Positions 50,954 to 60,328 of a DNA stretch of 64,000 bases are shown piece after piece. The notes beneath the pieces were generated by a model. That model was not told the DNA's origin. It ran no database searches and was given only the letters and a program-made list of their open reading frames with translations. How positions within the stretch are numbered: position 1 is the first letter of the stretch; every line of letters starts with the position of its first letter. The DNA comes from Verrucomicrobiota bacterium (lineage in GTDB: Bacteria; Verrucomicrobiota; Verrucomicrobiia; CAIQCK01): NCBI GenBank assembly GCA_016222825.1, contig JACRQF010000010.1, positions 558,001 through 622,000 of the forward strand, read 5' to 3'. A program made the translations under genes and the position numbers.

Positions 50954-52248
50954 CGTCGTGGGAAAGCGGCCACTTCGTAGCAGAAGAGCAACTCCTGGTC
51001 GCGCAAGAACAGCCTGCCGTTGGCCACGACCGGCGGGGTCCAGATTTTGCCGGCCGGTTTGCGCTGCGCCGATTGTTGCGGAATCGTGAACCGCCCGCTC
51101 TCCTTCCAGCCGGCCGTGCTTGCTTCGATGAGCGCCACCACGCCGTCATTCTCGCTGTAACAATAGAAGTGGCCGTCGGCATACGTCAGCGCGCCCGAAC
51201 GCAGCTTCTGCCGCTCGGCCCAGACCGGCTCGCCCGATTTGAAGTCCTGGCAGGTCCAGCCGCGTCCCTCGCCGAACCCATAGACGTGATTGCCGAGCAA
51301 CACGACGCCGCCGTGATGGTTCGCGAGATTCGTGTTGGACCAGGCTTGCTCGGCTTTGAACTGCGCGCCCGCGCGCGTCACGCGGAGCAGGTCGCAGCCG
51401 TTGCCGGCGCCGACTGTGACATAGATGAGATTGCCCAGAATGATCGGCGAGTTGACGACCTCCGTGGAATACGGTTTCTCCCGCTGCCAACTCCACAACA
51501 GTCTGCCCGTCTTCGCGTCCACGCCGAACAATCCCTTGTTCGTCAGCGCCACGTATTGCCGGACGCGGTCGAACTCAGCGAGCATCGGCGACGTGTAGGT
51601 CGCCTGGTCGGTCACCTCGCTGCTGCGCCAGAGCACCGCGCCCGTGCGCTTGTTCAACGCGGCGAACGTCCCCTTCGGTCCGCCAGGCAGGCAGATCAAT
51701 TGTTCGCCGTCCACCAACGGCGACCATGTGAAGCCCCAGCCGAGTTTCTTCGGCCCGCCGCCGATGGGATTGATCTCCGCCTCCAGTGCCGTCGGGAAAT
51801 TCTTCTTCCAGATCAATCGGCCGGTGGGCGCGTCCACGCAGACCAAATCGCCCGCTCCGCCGAGCGCGAACACGAGGTTGCCATCCACCGTGGGCATGGC
51901 GCTCGGGCCGGCGTGCCACTTGTTGCGTTCCCAATCAAACGTCTGCCCGATGGCGACCGCCCACGCCTCCGTGCCAGTCCTCACATTCAACGCGATCAGA
52001 TACTCCGTCCCCGCGCGCCCGCCGGTGATGTAGAGCCGCTCGCCCACGATGGCCGGACCCGTGAGGCCGATGCCGGTGTTCTTGAACGTCCAGAGCAAGC
52101 GCGGCCCGGCGTCGGGCCATTTCTTCAGCAAGCCCGTTTCGTTAGAGAGATCGTTCCGCTGCGGCCCCCGATACTGCGGCCAATCGCCGGCAAAAGCGGG
52201 CTGTGACAGGAGGAGAATCAGCGCAATCAACAATGTCGGCGTTTTCAT
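50950..52248 (-). CDS. Secreted PQQ-like beta-propeller protein (first of three)
   Basis: 432 residues from ATG 52246-52248. Signal peptide PTLLIALILLLSQPAFAG, then the typical DWPQYRGPQRNDLSNETGLL start. Blade phrases ALNVRTGTEAWAVAIGQTFD, CVDAPTGRLIWKKNFP, ALNKRTGAVLWRSSEV and GVDAKTGRLLWSWQ are PQQ_2 repeats. No quinoprotein catalytic residues are evident, so it is probably a structural or binding propeller as is common in PVC bacteria. ATGA overlap with the toroid gene downstream. Confidence 0.82.
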   Translation of the reverse strand: MKTPTLLIALILLLSQPAFAGDWPQYRGPQRNDLSNETGLLKKWPDAGPRLLWTFKNTGIGLTGPAIVGERLYITGGRAGTEYLIALNVRTGTEAWAVAIGQTFDWERNKWHAGPSAMPTVDGNLVFALGGAGDLVCVDAPTGRLIWKKNFPTALEAEINPIGGGPKKLGWGFTWSPLVDGEQLICLPGGPKGTFAALNKRTGAVLWRSSEVTDQATYTSPMLAEFDRVRQYVALTNKGLFGVDAKTGRLLWSWQREKPYSTEVVNSPIILGNLIYVTVGAGNGCDLLRVTRAGAQFKAEQAWSNTNLANHHGGVVLLGNHVYGFGEGRGWTCQDFKSGEPVWAERQKLRSGALTYADGHFYCYSENDGVVALIEASTAGWKESGRFTIPQQSAQRKPAGKIWTPPVVANGRLFLRDQELLFCYEVAAFPRR

Positions 52249-52345
52249 GGCAGGCACAAGGACGGAAGCTCAAGCTCGGTCAACGCAAACTCGCGCGCAG
52301 TGTAGCGCGGAGCGTGTGCAACGCAACGGAAAACCCAGCGTGAGT

Positions 52346-53497
52346 CTATGGCTTCGCCTGCTCCAGCACGCGCCCGGTGAACGGATCGTAGCGCAGGGTC
52401 TGGGTCACGGTCCGGGCGGGTTTGCATTCCTCGGTCAACTCCACCGTCGCGGTCATGAGGCCGCGCCCGGCGTCGTCGCTGGAGGAGCAGGCGGCGAGCT
52501 TGCGGCCACGCTGGATGACGCAGACTTTTTCCGCCGCGCCGGCTTGCTCGTCGCCGATGAGGAGGTATTCGTCCGCGCCGGGTTTCTTGCGGAGGAGGAT
52601 GCCGCCCTCGGGGGTGATGATGCATTCGAGGCCGAGGTTGCCCTTGAGATCGGCCATGCGGCAGACATCGCCGGGACGGTAGTTGCCGGCGCGCTTGGAG
52701 TTTTTCACGCCGAGTTCGGTGAAGCTGTTGCTCACGATGCGGGCGCGGTCGTCCATGTAGAAGTGCGTCACCTGCGAGCCGGGCGTGTAGCCGGGCACGT
52801 AGAGCATGATGTGGACGTGCGGCGGGAAGTCGTTGTGGGCGCGGCCGCAGGCGACTTCGAAGCTCAGCAGCACGATGTTGCCGTCGAACGCGCGCGTGTC
52901 CTTCGGCCCCATGCCGCCCATGTGCCGCAACGCCTCGCGCGCGGCCAGCAGGTAGTTCGCGACGGCCCGCGCCTCGGCCTCGGGATAGGGCCGGCCGTTA
53001 TAGGGGCCGCAGCCGCGCACGCGGCCCTGCGCGTCGGGGTTCGCGCGCATCCGCCAGTTGTGGTAGAGGCCGATGGGCAATCCGCCGCCGATCGGGTCGG
53101 GCAGGCTGTTGTTGATGAGCATGCCGTTGTTGCGGTCGGCCACGGCGTCGAACTCCACCCGGTCGCCGCTGGCGGTGAACTTCACGTCGGTATGGCCGAC
53201 GATGACACGCGCGACCTTGACGCCGGGACAGGTCATCGCGAGCCGCGGGGGTGAGTTGGTTGTGTCGGCCGTCAGGGTGAAGAACACCTCCCAATCGTTC
53301 TCGCCGCTCCAGGTGTCGTCCTTGCGCTCGTGCCAACGGTCGGCGTGGCTCAGCACGTTCAGCGTCGGCGGCGCCGTGCAGCGGGTCGGCTCGAATTTCA
53401 CAGCTTTCACCGTCAGATAAACCGGGTCGGCCGCCGCCGCCATCACCGGCGCGGCAACCATCAGAAGCGCACACCTACAGAGAGTCATCATGTTCAT
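52346..53497 (-). CDS. Secreted protein of unknown function
   Basis: 383 residues from ATG 53495-53497, chosen because it overlaps the upstream stop as ATGA. Signal peptide TLCRCALLMVAAPVMAAAAD. No family recognised. Contains CGPYNGRPYPEAEARAVANY and GRAHNDFPPHVHIMLYVPGY, where the HNDxPPHVH cluster could bind a metal, and a C-terminal beta-rich half. Lies between two PQQ propeller genes in the same transcript. Confidence 0.7.
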   Translation of the reverse strand: MNMMTLCRCALLMVAAPVMAAAADPVYLTVKAVKFEPTRCTAPPTLNVLSHADRWHERKDDTWSGENDWEVFFTLTADTTNSPPRLAMTCPGVKVARVIVGHTDVKFTASGDRVEFDAVADRNNGMLINNSLPDPIGGGLPIGLYHNWRMRANPDAQGRVRGCGPYNGRPYPEAEARAVANYLLAAREALRHMGGMGPKDTRAFDGNIVLLSFEVACGRAHNDFPPHVHIMLYVPGYTPGSQVTHFYMDDRARIVSNSFTELGVKNSKRAGNYRPGDVCRMADLKGNLGLECIITPEGGILLRKKPGADEYLLIGDEQAGAAEKVCVIQRGRKLAACSSSDDAGRGLMTATVELTEECKPARTVTQTLRYDPFTGRVLEQAKP

Positions 53498-54783
53498 TTC
53501 TTCGCTCCGATGCACCACAACGCGGCGTGGGTGCGGATGAGAAGCTCGCCGTTGGAGGGGACGATGGAGGAGTTGCTGCGCTCGCCCAAAGAGTTCACCG
53601 CGACCAGCTCAAACTTCGGGCTGGCTTTGAAGACGAAGCAATCGCCGCCCTGCGTGATGGTGTAGCAGTTGCCGCCGGCAAGCATCACCGACGACCAGTT
53701 CTGGCCGGTCTTGCCGTCGCCGCGCAGACGTTCCTCCCAGACGAGGTTGCCGGTCTTGAGGTCGAAGCACTCGGCCACGCCGGGGTCGTTGTGGATGTAG
53801 ATGCGACCGTCGTGGATGACGCCGGAGCCGATCCGCTGCTTGGTGCGCGGATGATGCCAGAGCCGGCGCGACGACGTGATGTCGCCGCTGCCACCGGCGC
53901 GCACAGCGAGGCTGCTGCCGCTGAAGCCGCCCATCGTCACGATGATGTCGCCGCTGTAGATGGGCGAGGAATACACAAGCGGGTTCAGGCCGGCGCAGGT
54001 CCAGAGTTCCTTGCCGCCCATCGGGTCGTAAGCGGCGAGCCGACGCGGCCAACTCATCAACAACTGGTCCCTTCCCTCGACCCGCATGATGACCGGCGTG
54101 GTCCACGAGCCGACGTAGGTGGCGGGGCCGCCTTTGCCGGCACGCACGTCAGCGGGCGGCGGCTTGCCGTAGCCGGTTTCTTCGTCGCGCTGCCAGACTG
54201 TCTTGCCGGTCTTCTTGTCCACTGCGACGAGGAACGAGCGTGCGCCTGGACCGAAGTTGAGGAAGCACAGCCCGCCGTAAATCACCGGAGAGCTTCCGTA
54301 GCCCCAGATGTGTTTCTGCAATCCGAGATCGCGGCTCCAGAGCTGCCGGCCAGCGAAGTCGTAGCAGTGCAGCCCATCGGAACCAAACCACACGATCACG
54401 CGCTCGCCGTCAGTCACGGCCGAGGCGGAGCAATAAGGGTTGGTTCCGTGCGTCGGGTCATCGTCGAGCTTGGTGGTCACGCCCTGCTTCCAGAGCAGTT
54501 TGCCGTCGCTGCGATTGAAGCACATGAGCGTGCGCTCCTTGCCGACAGGCTGCGTGAGGAAGACGCGGTCGTTCCAGACGATGGGGGTGGAGTTACCTCG
54601 CTCCGGCAGCGCGACGCGCCATTTCACGTTCTCCGTCGCGCTCCATTTCACCGGCAGGTTCTTCTCGTCACCGATGCCGGTGCCGAGCGGCCCGCGCCAA
54701 GCCGGCCAGTTGGCCGCGAGTGCGGAACTGGTCACGGCACACAAAACACACAATGCCGTCAGCGGAAGTTTCTTTGCTCTCAT
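53494..54783 (-). CDS. Secreted PQQ-like beta-propeller protein (second)
   Basis: 429 residues from ATG 54781-54783, with AAAGGAA upstream. Signal peptide LPLTALCVLCAVTSSALA, then NWPAWRGPLGTGIGDEKNLP. PQQ_2 blades: CFNRSDGKLLWKQGV, AVDKKTGKTVWQRDEETG, AYDPMGGKELWTCAG and CFDLKTGNLVWEERL. Its domain plan is that of the 432-residue paralogue, but the two diverge substantially. 16 bp downstream of the nitrilase-fold gene. Confidence 0.82.
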   Translation of the reverse strand: MRAKKLPLTALCVLCAVTSSALAANWPAWRGPLGTGIGDEKNLPVKWSATENVKWRVALPERGNSTPIVWNDRVFLTQPVGKERTLMCFNRSDGKLLWKQGVTTKLDDDPTHGTNPYCSASAVTDGERVIVWFGSDGLHCYDFAGRQLWSRDLGLQKHIWGYGSSPVIYGGLCFLNFGPGARSFLVAVDKKTGKTVWQRDEETGYGKPPPADVRAGKGGPATYVGSWTTPVIMRVEGRDQLLMSWPRRLAAYDPMGGKELWTCAGLNPLVYSSPIYSGDIIVTMGGFSGSSLAVRAGGSGDITSSRRLWHHPRTKQRIGSGVIHDGRIYIHNDPGVAECFDLKTGNLVWEERLRGDGKTGQNWSSVMLAGGNCYTITQGGDCFVFKASPKFELVAVNSLGERSNSSIVPSNGELLIRTHAALWCIGAKK

Positions 54784-54799
54784 GCGTCGCAGTTCCTTT

Positions 54800-55930
54800 C
54801 TACGGTGTTGTCTTGCGTTTGACAGATCGCGCCTCGCTGCCATTCGCTTGCTGCCAGATCGGGTCAAGGCGTTGACGCCAGCGGTCCCAGTCGGCAGTGA
54901 GGGCGAGATTGATGGTGGCAATACCGAGCGCCTCCTCGGCCGGCGGCAGAATCACCAACGGTTCGCCCGATGGCCCGACGATGACGCTCGTGCCGTAGCA
55001 ATCGCCCGCCACGGCGTTGCAGCAGACGACCCACATCCGGTTGGCCTGCGCGTAACAACTGGCGGCGTTGATGCGCGAACTGTGGCCGAGCTTCGGGTTG
55101 CCGGTGCCCGCGTTCGACCACAGCAACAATTCCGCGCCCGCCAGTCTCATGCGCCGGATGCTTTCTGGAAACTCGCCATCGAAGCAGCTCGCGACGCCGA
55201 CGGTGCCGTAGCGCGTCTTGAACACCGAGCAGCGTTGCGCGGGATCAGGCTCGGCAAACGATCCCAAGTCGTAGGGCTGCGGCGACAGCGGATTTTTCCG
55301 TCGCGTGCCCAGCCACGAACCATCGGCATCAACCACGCCAACCGAGTTGTAACACGCGGTGCCGACTCGTTCGCCAAACCCAAACGCGAGCACCATCTTG
55401 GTCTGGCGTGCGGCATCCTGAAGCCGGCGAAGATGATCGCTCTGCCCAACTTCGTCTGCAAGCGCACGGGTTGTCTTGGCCGCCTCGGCCGGTGTGCCGT
55501 CCACGCGCGTGAAGTAGCCCGGCAAACACATTTCCGGAAAGACAAGCACTTGCACGGCTTCGCTGGCGGCTGTTTCGATTGCGCGCAACATGCGCCTCAG
55601 GTTCTCGTCCTTGCCGTCCTTGCCACGACAGTGGTTGGCCATTTGAAAGGCGCCGACAACAACCGGCCGTGCGTCTTTGGCCCGGATGGATCTCTCCACT
55701 CGCTGGTGTTCCGCCTCGCTGCGGCGCATGACCAGCGATGGATGCTCGCTGCAAATCTGACGGAACTTCTTGAGAGGCTTGGCGCATTCCGACGACGCCG
55801 TCGCAACCGCAGGCGGTTCCGCAGCATCCGCGGCGTGGTTCAGAGTTTTCGCGGCGCCAAGGGTTCCGGCCACGCCCCCACAAGCAGCCACCCGCAAGAA
55901 ACCGCGACGCGAGACTTGGTTTGAAGGCAT
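54800..55930 (-). CDS. Tat-exported carbon-nitrogen hydrolase (nitrilase superfamily)
   Basis: 376 residues, ATG 55928-55930. Twin-arginine signal SRRGFLRVAACGGVAGTLGA. The full catalytic triad is visible: Glu133 in VLVFPEMCLPG, Lys212 in RRKNPLSP, and Cys249 in GVASCFDGEFPE. Hydrolyses an amide or carbamoyl bond outside the cytoplasm; substrate unknown. An exported nitrilase beside a sulfatase suggests degradation of an amide- or sulfate-bearing polymer. Confidence 0.87.
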   Translation of the reverse strand: MPSNQVSRRGFLRVAACGGVAGTLGAAKTLNHAADAAEPPAVATASSECAKPLKKFRQICSEHPSLVMRRSEAEHQRVERSIRAKDARPVVVGAFQMANHCRGKDGKDENLRRMLRAIETAASEAVQVLVFPEMCLPGYFTRVDGTPAEAAKTTRALADEVGQSDHLRRLQDAARQTKMVLAFGFGERVGTACYNSVGVVDADGSWLGTRRKNPLSPQPYDLGSFAEPDPAQRCSVFKTRYGTVGVASCFDGEFPESIRRMRLAGAELLLWSNAGTGNPKLGHSSRINAASCYAQANRMWVVCCNAVAGDCYGTSVIVGPSGEPLVILPPAEEALGIATINLALTADWDRWRQRLDPIWQQANGSEARSVKRKTTP

Positions 55931-56014
55931 TAGAGGTTCCTTTGTCAGATGGATTGTGGCGCAGCGATTCCCGGAGACATTTCAATGGCGCAATCCGTTT
56001 GGATGTTCATGGCT

Positions 56015-57370
56015 CTAGTCCTTCGCCACCGCGTCTTTGTCGCGAGCCGAAGCCTCCGCGAGGCGCTTCTTCATCTCGGCCAGCACGTCCGGCTTCTCAG
56101 CGGCGAGATTCTTGGTCTCGCCGGGATCACTCGCGAGGTTGAACAACTCGTCTTTCGCTGCTTGTTTCTTGCCGCCGGCGCCGACCACAAGCTTCCAGTC
56201 CCCGTGCCGCACCATCTGCGCGCGGAAGCCGGGTGCGGCGGAGTAGAGCGTGCGCAACGGGAAGGTCTTGTCCGTCTCGGCAAGCGCGGGCCAGATGTTT
56301 GTCCCGTCCCATTTCACATCGTCAGCCGGCTTCGCGCCCGCCAGCCCGCAGAGCGTCGGCATCCAGTCAACGGCATGCATTGGCGTGCTCATCAGGCCGG
56401 GCTTGAGCTTGCCAGGCCAGTGCGCGACGCCGGGCGTGCGAATGCCGCCTTCATAAACGCCGCTCTTGTGGCCACGCAACGGCGCGTTGTGGTTACCGAC
56501 TTTCAGTTGCCCATAATCGCCGGGATACGGCCCGCCTTGATTTACGTGAAGGTCATGGGCACCGTTGTCGCTGAGAAAAAGAACGAGTGTATTATTGCGG
56601 AACCGTTTCCTATCCAGCGCGGCGAGGATTTGGCCAATGGCGTCGTCCATGTGCGTCGCGCACGCGCCACGGAGCCGCTGGGCGGGATCGGATAGATGGG
56701 AGTTCATCTCCAGCCACTTCTCCGGCTCCTGCATCGGCACGTGGATCGCGTTGAACGGCACGTAAAGGAAGAACGGCTTGCCGCCACGCTGCTCAATCCA
56801 CCGCACCGCCTCGCGCGCGATGAGATCGGTAACGTGGCCTTCCTCGGTGATCAGCTTGGCATTTCGATGCCAAGTCTCGGAAAACGGCCCTTGTTTGTAG
56901 AGGTGCGTGAACGGCGTGCAACCGCCCGCGAGCATCCCATAACCGTGGTCGAAGCCGAACTTCTGCGGACCTTCCTCGGGCTTGGAGCCGAGGTGCCACT
57001 TGCCCGTGAGCGCGGTCTCGTAGCCGGCGGTCTTCAGTGCCGAGGCGATGGTCGGCGTGCCCCACGGCAATGCGCGCTGGTTCTGCGCCGCCGTGACGCC
57101 GAAGCGGCTCGCGTAACGCCCCGTCATCAGCGCCGCGCGCGTCGGGCTACACATCGGGTGAACGTAGTGAGCCTCCAGTCGCACGCCCTCCTTCGCCAGC
57201 CGGTCGAGCACCGGCATCTTGTAAGGCGAACCGTGCCAGGACACGTCGGCCCAACCGAGGTCGTCGGCGAGGAAGAGAACGAAGTTGGGTTTGCCGGTTT
57301 CTGCCCCAAACGCCGTCATGGCACACACCGTAAAAGCCACAGCGAGAACCGGAAGGTGTTTCCTTTTCAT
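56015..57370 (-). CDS. Secreted sulfatase, Cys-type
   Basis: 451 residues from ATG 57368-57370. Signal peptide PVLAVAFTVCAMTAFGAE. Metal site FVLFLADDLGWADVSWHG, then the formylglycine motif CSPTRAALMTGRYASRFG with Cys74 as the residue converted to formylglycine, LTGKWHLG, FLSDNGAHDLHVNQGG and RTPGVAHWPGK. Needs a maturase; the FGE-fold protein at 34337 is not a convincing one. Substrate probably a sulfated polysaccharide. Confidence 0.92.
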   Translation of the reverse strand: MKRKHLPVLAVAFTVCAMTAFGAETGKPNFVLFLADDLGWADVSWHGSPYKMPVLDRLAKEGVRLEAHYVHPMCSPTRAALMTGRYASRFGVTAAQNQRALPWGTPTIASALKTAGYETALTGKWHLGSKPEEGPQKFGFDHGYGMLAGGCTPFTHLYKQGPFSETWHRNAKLITEEGHVTDLIAREAVRWIEQRGGKPFFLYVPFNAIHVPMQEPEKWLEMNSHLSDPAQRLRGACATHMDDAIGQILAALDRKRFRNNTLVLFLSDNGAHDLHVNQGGPYPGDYGQLKVGNHNAPLRGHKSGVYEGGIRTPGVAHWPGKLKPGLMSTPMHAVDWMPTLCGLAGAKPADDVKWDGTNIWPALAETDKTFPLRTLYSAAPGFRAQMVRHGDWKLVVGAGGKKQAAKDELFNLASDPGETKNLAAEKPDVLAEMKKRLAEASARDKDAVAKD

Positions 57371-57387
57371 GAAGTTTTCTCTTTGGA

Positions 57388-60039
57388 CTACTTCCGCCAC
57401 GGCGGCGGCACAGCATCGGCTTCGTCATCACCGACCTGGCAAGCTTGGATGCCGCTGGCTTGCGCGGTGTAGAAGAGCCGGCCATTGGAGACGATGCCGC
57501 CGACGCACTCGCGCGGCTCCAGCGGCGGGCCGGTGGAGGCGAGCTTGTTGCCGTCCGTCAGATCAATCAGGTCCATGTTCGCGCCAAGGGCAAACGCGCC
57601 CGCGACAGTGAAGCGCGTGCAAGCGTAGCCGTAGTTGAAGCGGCTGACGATCTTGCCGGTGGCCTTATCGAGCACGTGGCCGTCGCGGCCGGAGGCGTTG
57701 GTGAAGATGAACTTGTCGCCGACGGTGATGACATTGACGGCGGAGAGCACAGGCTCGGACTCCCAGACAAGCTTGCCGTCGCGCGCGTCGAGACACCAAA
57801 CGTGGCGGGTCTTCGTGCCGCCGTGCGGCTGGTTGTAGCCGCCGAGATAGAGCCGGCCGTCCTTGCCGGAGATGGAGCAGCCCGCCGTGACGAAATGGTT
57901 CGTCGTCTGCCAGCGCACCGCGCCGGTGAGCGGGTCGAGCGCCGCCGTGACGCCGCGCGCGCTCGGCTGACCATTGCGCTGCGCGGCGTAGCCGAAGAAC
58001 GTCGAGTAATAAACCGTGCCATCTATCAAGCAGACGCCGCAGTCGTTGCCGCCGCTGCCGACCTCCGAGAAATCCTTCGTCCAGAGTTCCTTGCCGGTTT
58101 CCAAATCCCACGCGCGCACCAGCGGCTTGTTGTCCTTCGGATAGTAGGGATTGTCGTGCGTATAAATCCAGCTCATCACCTCCGCGCCGTCGGGCGACGG
58201 CTCCGGCGGGCCGCGGAAGACAAACGGCTTCGCCGTGCCCTGCGCGGCGTAGCGGCCTGAGCCGAAGCCGTAGATGACGGCGTTCTTGAAAACCACAGGC
58301 GGCCCCTGCCGGCTCCAGCTCGGCGATCCGCTGAACGGCGCTTCCCATCGCAGCTTTCCCGTCGCCGCGTCGAAGCAGCGCAAGCGCGACTGTTTCATCC
58401 CAGCCTGCGGCAGGAGAAGCCGCTCGTTCGCATACAACGGCGACGTGAACGACAGATAAACGTGCGGGAACCAAGTCCGCCACAACAACCGCCCCGTCTC
58501 CTGCTCCACCGCCATGAACTGCCCCTCCGCCGTGTGCGTGTATAGCCGGCCGCCACCGCAGACCGGCACGTGCTTGAACGTCCCCTCGTAGCGCCGCACC
58601 CACTTGATGTGCAGCGGCGTCTTCAACCGCTGGTCGTTGGAGTTGCTGTTGGCGAGATCGCCATAGTTCGTGAACCAATCGTGCTCCGCCCCCGCGCGCC
58701 TGCCCGACAGCGGACTGCGGATGCGATGAAGCCCCAACTCCTTCGTCGGCAGCGGCGCTTTTCCATCCGGGCCGAGCGCGTAGAGATAGCCGTCTTCGCA
58801 GCCGAAATAGACGCGCCCATCCGCCACTGCCGCTGCCGCGCTGATCGGCCGCCCGAACGCCGTCGCAAACGACCATCCCCCACCCTTCCCGTCGAGCGGC
58901 ACGACGTGCAGCCGCCCGTCGAGTCCGCCATACACCGCCGAGTTCTTCAGCAACACCGGCGGCGCGATGGCTCCGTCCTCCCCGAGCACCGTTGGTTTCG
59001 GCTCGCCGGGCTTGTGCAGACAAAAGCCAAGCCCTTGCTCCGGTTTGCAGCGGAACACATCCGTCCCGCGCAGACTCACCGACGAGAAGCCCAGCAGCCC
59101 TTGCAGATAGATCGCCGTCTCCGTGCCGTGGACGTGATTCGTCTGCGGATTGCCGTCCTTGAGTGCGATGATCTCCGTGCGGCCGGAGTTGTCGCGGCGA
59201 TGCCACTGCACATAGGCCGCGCCATCCTCGCCGAGCGACAGCCCGAACACCCCGGGATACTCGTTGCCGGCAAACGACGGGATGTTCGTGAGACACTGGA
59301 TCGCCGCGTGATCGCCCGCGTCCTGCAACCACAACATCCGCCCGCCCGGAGCCGCCACGATGCGCCGGCCGTCCGCCACGATGTCTATCGGGCTGCAAAA
59401 CTGGTCGCGCCAGTTCACGCGCCCCTTCTTGTAAGCCAGCCAGTCGCTCGCGCTCCAGCGGTTGCCGGGAAACTTCAGCACCTCACCGACATAATCCCAC
59501 TTCCAGCAAACCTTGCCATCCGGTTCCAACGCGTAGAACTGCGACCCGAGCGTCGAGAAATAAACCCGCCCGCCGCTGACGACCGGCGCGCTGAAGATCG
59601 GCTCGCCGCAATCCATCTCCCGCACCACTTTCCCCGTCGCCGCGTCGAGCACGTAATACCATCCCGCCATCGTCCCGAAGTGCAGTTTCCCATCCACCAG
59701 CGCCGGCGACGACACGTTGCTGCAGTTCGCCGCCCCGCCGCGCGTCGCGAACTTCCAGACGATCTCGAACGTCCGCGCATCAATACAGAACGCCGTCCCC
59801 GAAGCATCCACCACATACACGCGCCCCGCCGCGACCACCGGCGACGTGAGCACCGCGTCGCCGAGCGCCACCGCGCCGAGCAACCCCAGCGGCGTCTGAA
59901 TCGTGCGCGTCGGCACGTTTCCGGAATGGCGGCTGTCGAACTTTGATTGAAGCCAATCCTCCGCGGTCATAGCGACCGTCGCACTGCCCATCACCATCAC
60001 CAATGCCAACCATCCGCGCCTCGTCCGTGTTGTGTGCAT
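57388..60039 (-). CDS. Large secreted PQQ-like beta-propeller protein (third)
   Basis: 883 residues, about twice the size of the other two. Signal peptide GWLALVMVMGSATVAMTA, then SKFDSRHSGNVPTRTIQTPL. Two propellers in tandem: first with CIDARTFEIVWKFAT, VLDAATGKVVREMDCG and ALEPDGKVCWKWDYVG; second with AVEQETGRLLWRTWFPH, CFDAATGKLRWEAPFSG, AWDLETGKELWTKDF and CLDARDGKLVWESEP. First gene of the co-directional seven-gene series, 17 bp upstream of the sulfatase. Confidence 0.82.
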   Translation of the reverse strand: MHTTRTRRGWLALVMVMGSATVAMTAEDWLQSKFDSRHSGNVPTRTIQTPLGLLGAVALGDAVLTSPVVAAGRVYVVDASGTAFCIDARTFEIVWKFATRGGAANCSNVSSPALVDGKLHFGTMAGWYYVLDAATGKVVREMDCGEPIFSAPVVSGGRVYFSTLGSQFYALEPDGKVCWKWDYVGEVLKFPGNRWSASDWLAYKKGRVNWRDQFCSPIDIVADGRRIVAAPGGRMLWLQDAGDHAAIQCLTNIPSFAGNEYPGVFGLSLGEDGAAYVQWHRRDNSGRTEIIALKDGNPQTNHVHGTETAIYLQGLLGFSSVSLRGTDVFRCKPEQGLGFCLHKPGEPKPTVLGEDGAIAPPVLLKNSAVYGGLDGRLHVVPLDGKGGGWSFATAFGRPISAAAAVADGRVYFGCEDGYLYALGPDGKAPLPTKELGLHRIRSPLSGRRAGAEHDWFTNYGDLANSNSNDQRLKTPLHIKWVRRYEGTFKHVPVCGGGRLYTHTAEGQFMAVEQETGRLLWRTWFPHVYLSFTSPLYANERLLLPQAGMKQSRLRCFDAATGKLRWEAPFSGSPSWSRQGPPVVFKNAVIYGFGSGRYAAQGTAKPFVFRGPPEPSPDGAEVMSWIYTHDNPYYPKDNKPLVRAWDLETGKELWTKDFSEVGSGGNDCGVCLIDGTVYYSTFFGYAAQRNGQPSARGVTAALDPLTGAVRWQTTNHFVTAGCSISGKDGRLYLGGYNQPHGGTKTRHVWCLDARDGKLVWESEPVLSAVNVITVGDKFIFTNASGRDGHVLDKATGKIVSRFNYGYACTRFTVAGAFALGANMDLIDLTDGNKLASTGPPLEPRECVGGIVSNGRLFYTAQASGIQACQVGDDEADAVPPPWRK

Positions 60040-60328
60040 CTGTCGTCCTTTCGACTATCGCCCAGCTTACCACGGATTCCGGTTCGTCATCCATCCTGCA
60101 CTTTCGCCATCGAGTCTTTGCGCCGAGAAATTGATCTGTCCCCCCAATCGGCCCCGCTAAACTCGATCGCACCATGCTCGCAGAAGTTAGGAAGCAGATG
60201 GTTGATTCGCACGCCGACTGAAGCTGATGGCAGGCTTCTGTCGAGCGATGGGCCGCCGTGGCGCTGGAAATAGTTCGGCAAATCGGCGAGAATTGTGCTA
60301 GAAAACGGTCGTGAGGTGAGATTTCGAA
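60040..60328. other. Intergenic stretch, no gene seen
   Basis: 289 bp between the divergent propeller and 316-residue protein genes. Short open frames on both strands lack codon bias and translation signals. It should hold both promoters; TAGAAA near 60299 is a weak -10 candidate for the plus-strand gene, whose Shine-Dalgarno is GAGGTGAG at 60312-60319. Confidence 0.5.
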
